From Chloroflexota bacterium (GTDB taxonomy: Bacteria > Chloroflexota > Limnocylindria > P2-11E), in the NCBI GenBank assembly GCA_005889405.1, contig VBFY01000012.1, positions 1 to 34,172 of the forward strand: a stretch of 34,172 bases of DNA, given 5' to 3'. Shown in pieces: positions 33,630 through 34,172 of this stretch. The notes below the pieces were generated by a model. That model saw only the letters and a list, made by a program, of their open reading frames with translations. It did not search any database and was not told the origin of the DNA. The position numbers and the translations under genes are program-made. Position 1 is the stretch's first letter; each line of letters starts with the position of its first letter.

Positions 33630-34172
33630 TTACTGCAGAAGTGGCTTGATCGTCGTCGCGAGCTTGTCGAGCGCGTCCTTGACGGTCGACTTGCCGAGCA
33701 TGACCGACTCCAGCGCCTTGTTGATCTCGTCGTTCACCTTGCCCGTGTTCGCGCTGGCGTAGTTGAACGGCTTGCCGTACGGGGCGCCGTCGAAGATCGC
33801 CTTGGAGTTCGGGTTCGTGATCTGGCTCGCGAGCGCCTGCCGCGTCGGCAGCGCGAACCCGGCCTTCAGGACCTTCGCCTGGTTCTCGCTACCGGTGAGG
33901 TAGTTCGTGAGCGCCCAGGCGGCGTTCGGGTTCTTCGTCTTCGCGGAGATCGAGTACGACACCGTGAAGATCAGGTTCGACTTCGCGGCGGTGCCCTTCG
34001 GCATCTGCACGACGCCGTAGTTCACGGACTTGAAGTTGTTGTTGAGGTCCGCCGGGAGCCAGCCGCCCTCGAAGACCATCGCGGCCTTGCCCTTCTCGAA
34101 CGCCTCGCCGGCCCAGCCCATGCCGAGCTCGGACGGAAGCTTGGAGACCTTGTCCTTGGACTCAAAGCCGGT
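33630..34172 (-). CDS. Sugar-binding protein, C-terminal part (partial)
   Basis: The C-terminal 180 residues of an extracellular solute-binding protein (family 1, sugar type). Features include GKAAMVFEGGWLPADLNNN, VVQMPKGTAAKSNLIFTVS and AAWALTNYLTG, which form the hinge and second-lobe segments common to this family. The gene continues past the right edge of the window (the reading frame is open to base 34172). It is the first of at least three genes, binding protein then two permeases, of a sugar uptake operon. The sugar is unknown. Confidence 0.93.
   Translation of the reverse strand, partial: TGFESKDKVSKLPSELGMGWAGEAFEKGKAAMVFEGGWLPADLNNNFKSVNYGVVQMPKGTAAKSNLIFTVSYSISAKTKNPNAAWALTNYLTGSENQAKVLKAGFALPTRQALASQITNPNSKAIFDGAPYGKPFNYASANTGKVNDEINKALESVMLGKSTVKDALDKLATTIKPLLQ

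Overview
The window looks like chromosomal DNA from a GC-rich bacterium, most plausibly an uncultured Chloroflexota-like lineage. This is an inference from three things: the 23S 3' sequence, the gene families present (AzlCD, family-1 type sugar ABC transporter, nucleotidyl cyclase/AAA/TPR giant, PIN-TRAM protein), and a Firmicutes/Chloroflexota-style clpC-radA-yacL-ispD-ispF-cysS-rlmB order. No 16S gene or marker set is visible, so the taxonomy is tentative.

Region 1 (1-1090) is the end of an rRNA locus and holds the strongest surprise. The first 168 bases are not 23S rRNA. They fold as the 3' half of a group I self-splicing intron (P6, P7, P8, J8/7, P9 and a terminal G are all recognisable). 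The last about 294 nt of 23S follow as the 3' exon. After the 23S comes a terminator-like hairpin, then a decayed VOC/glyoxalase gene fragment, then a promoter-like element placed right at the start of a 5S rRNA gene that ends in a strong terminator. The 5S therefore looks uncoupled from the 23S.

Region 2 (1106-6489) has a small-molecule kinase-like protein and a short LAGLIDADG endonuclease relative with a damaged second motif. On the minus strand are a FliA/WhiG-like sigma factor and a GAF-receiver-LuxR regulator, separated by repeated CGAATACCC(A/G)TTCGG palindromes. A ribosomal protein S1-like gene is divergent from the regulator, with a sigma-54-like element overlapping the gap.

Region 3 (6581-24039) is the clpC ... 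rlmB housekeeping block. It covers protein quality control (ClpC), DNA repair (RadA), a PIN-TRAM protein, isoprenoid synthesis (IspD, IspF), a cysteinyl-tRNA synthetase with atypical signature motifs, and a 23S 2'-O-methyltransferase with long low-complexity tails. Between clpC and radA sits a roughly 8 kb interruption: a 1203-residue double cyclase-domain/ATPase/TPR regulator and a two-gene operon of secreted proteins (a 1227-residue VWA protein and a small partner). RadA is followed directly by the PIN-TRAM gene without the disA gene often found there.

Region 4 (24168-31700) is a looser accessory stretch. It holds a beta-propeller lipoprotein, tRNA-Thr, a lipoprotein with an HExxH site, a stand-alone receiver, a membrane-anchored zinc peptidase, two small unknown proteins, an azlD/azlC/methyltransferase operon, tRNA-Tyr, a tandem zinc-binding mini-protein, an HxlR-type regulator and a divergent cupin lipoprotein.

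Region 5 (31711-34172) is the 3' part of a sugar ABC transporter operon on the minus strand: a binding protein that runs off the window, then two permeases, with no ATPase in view.
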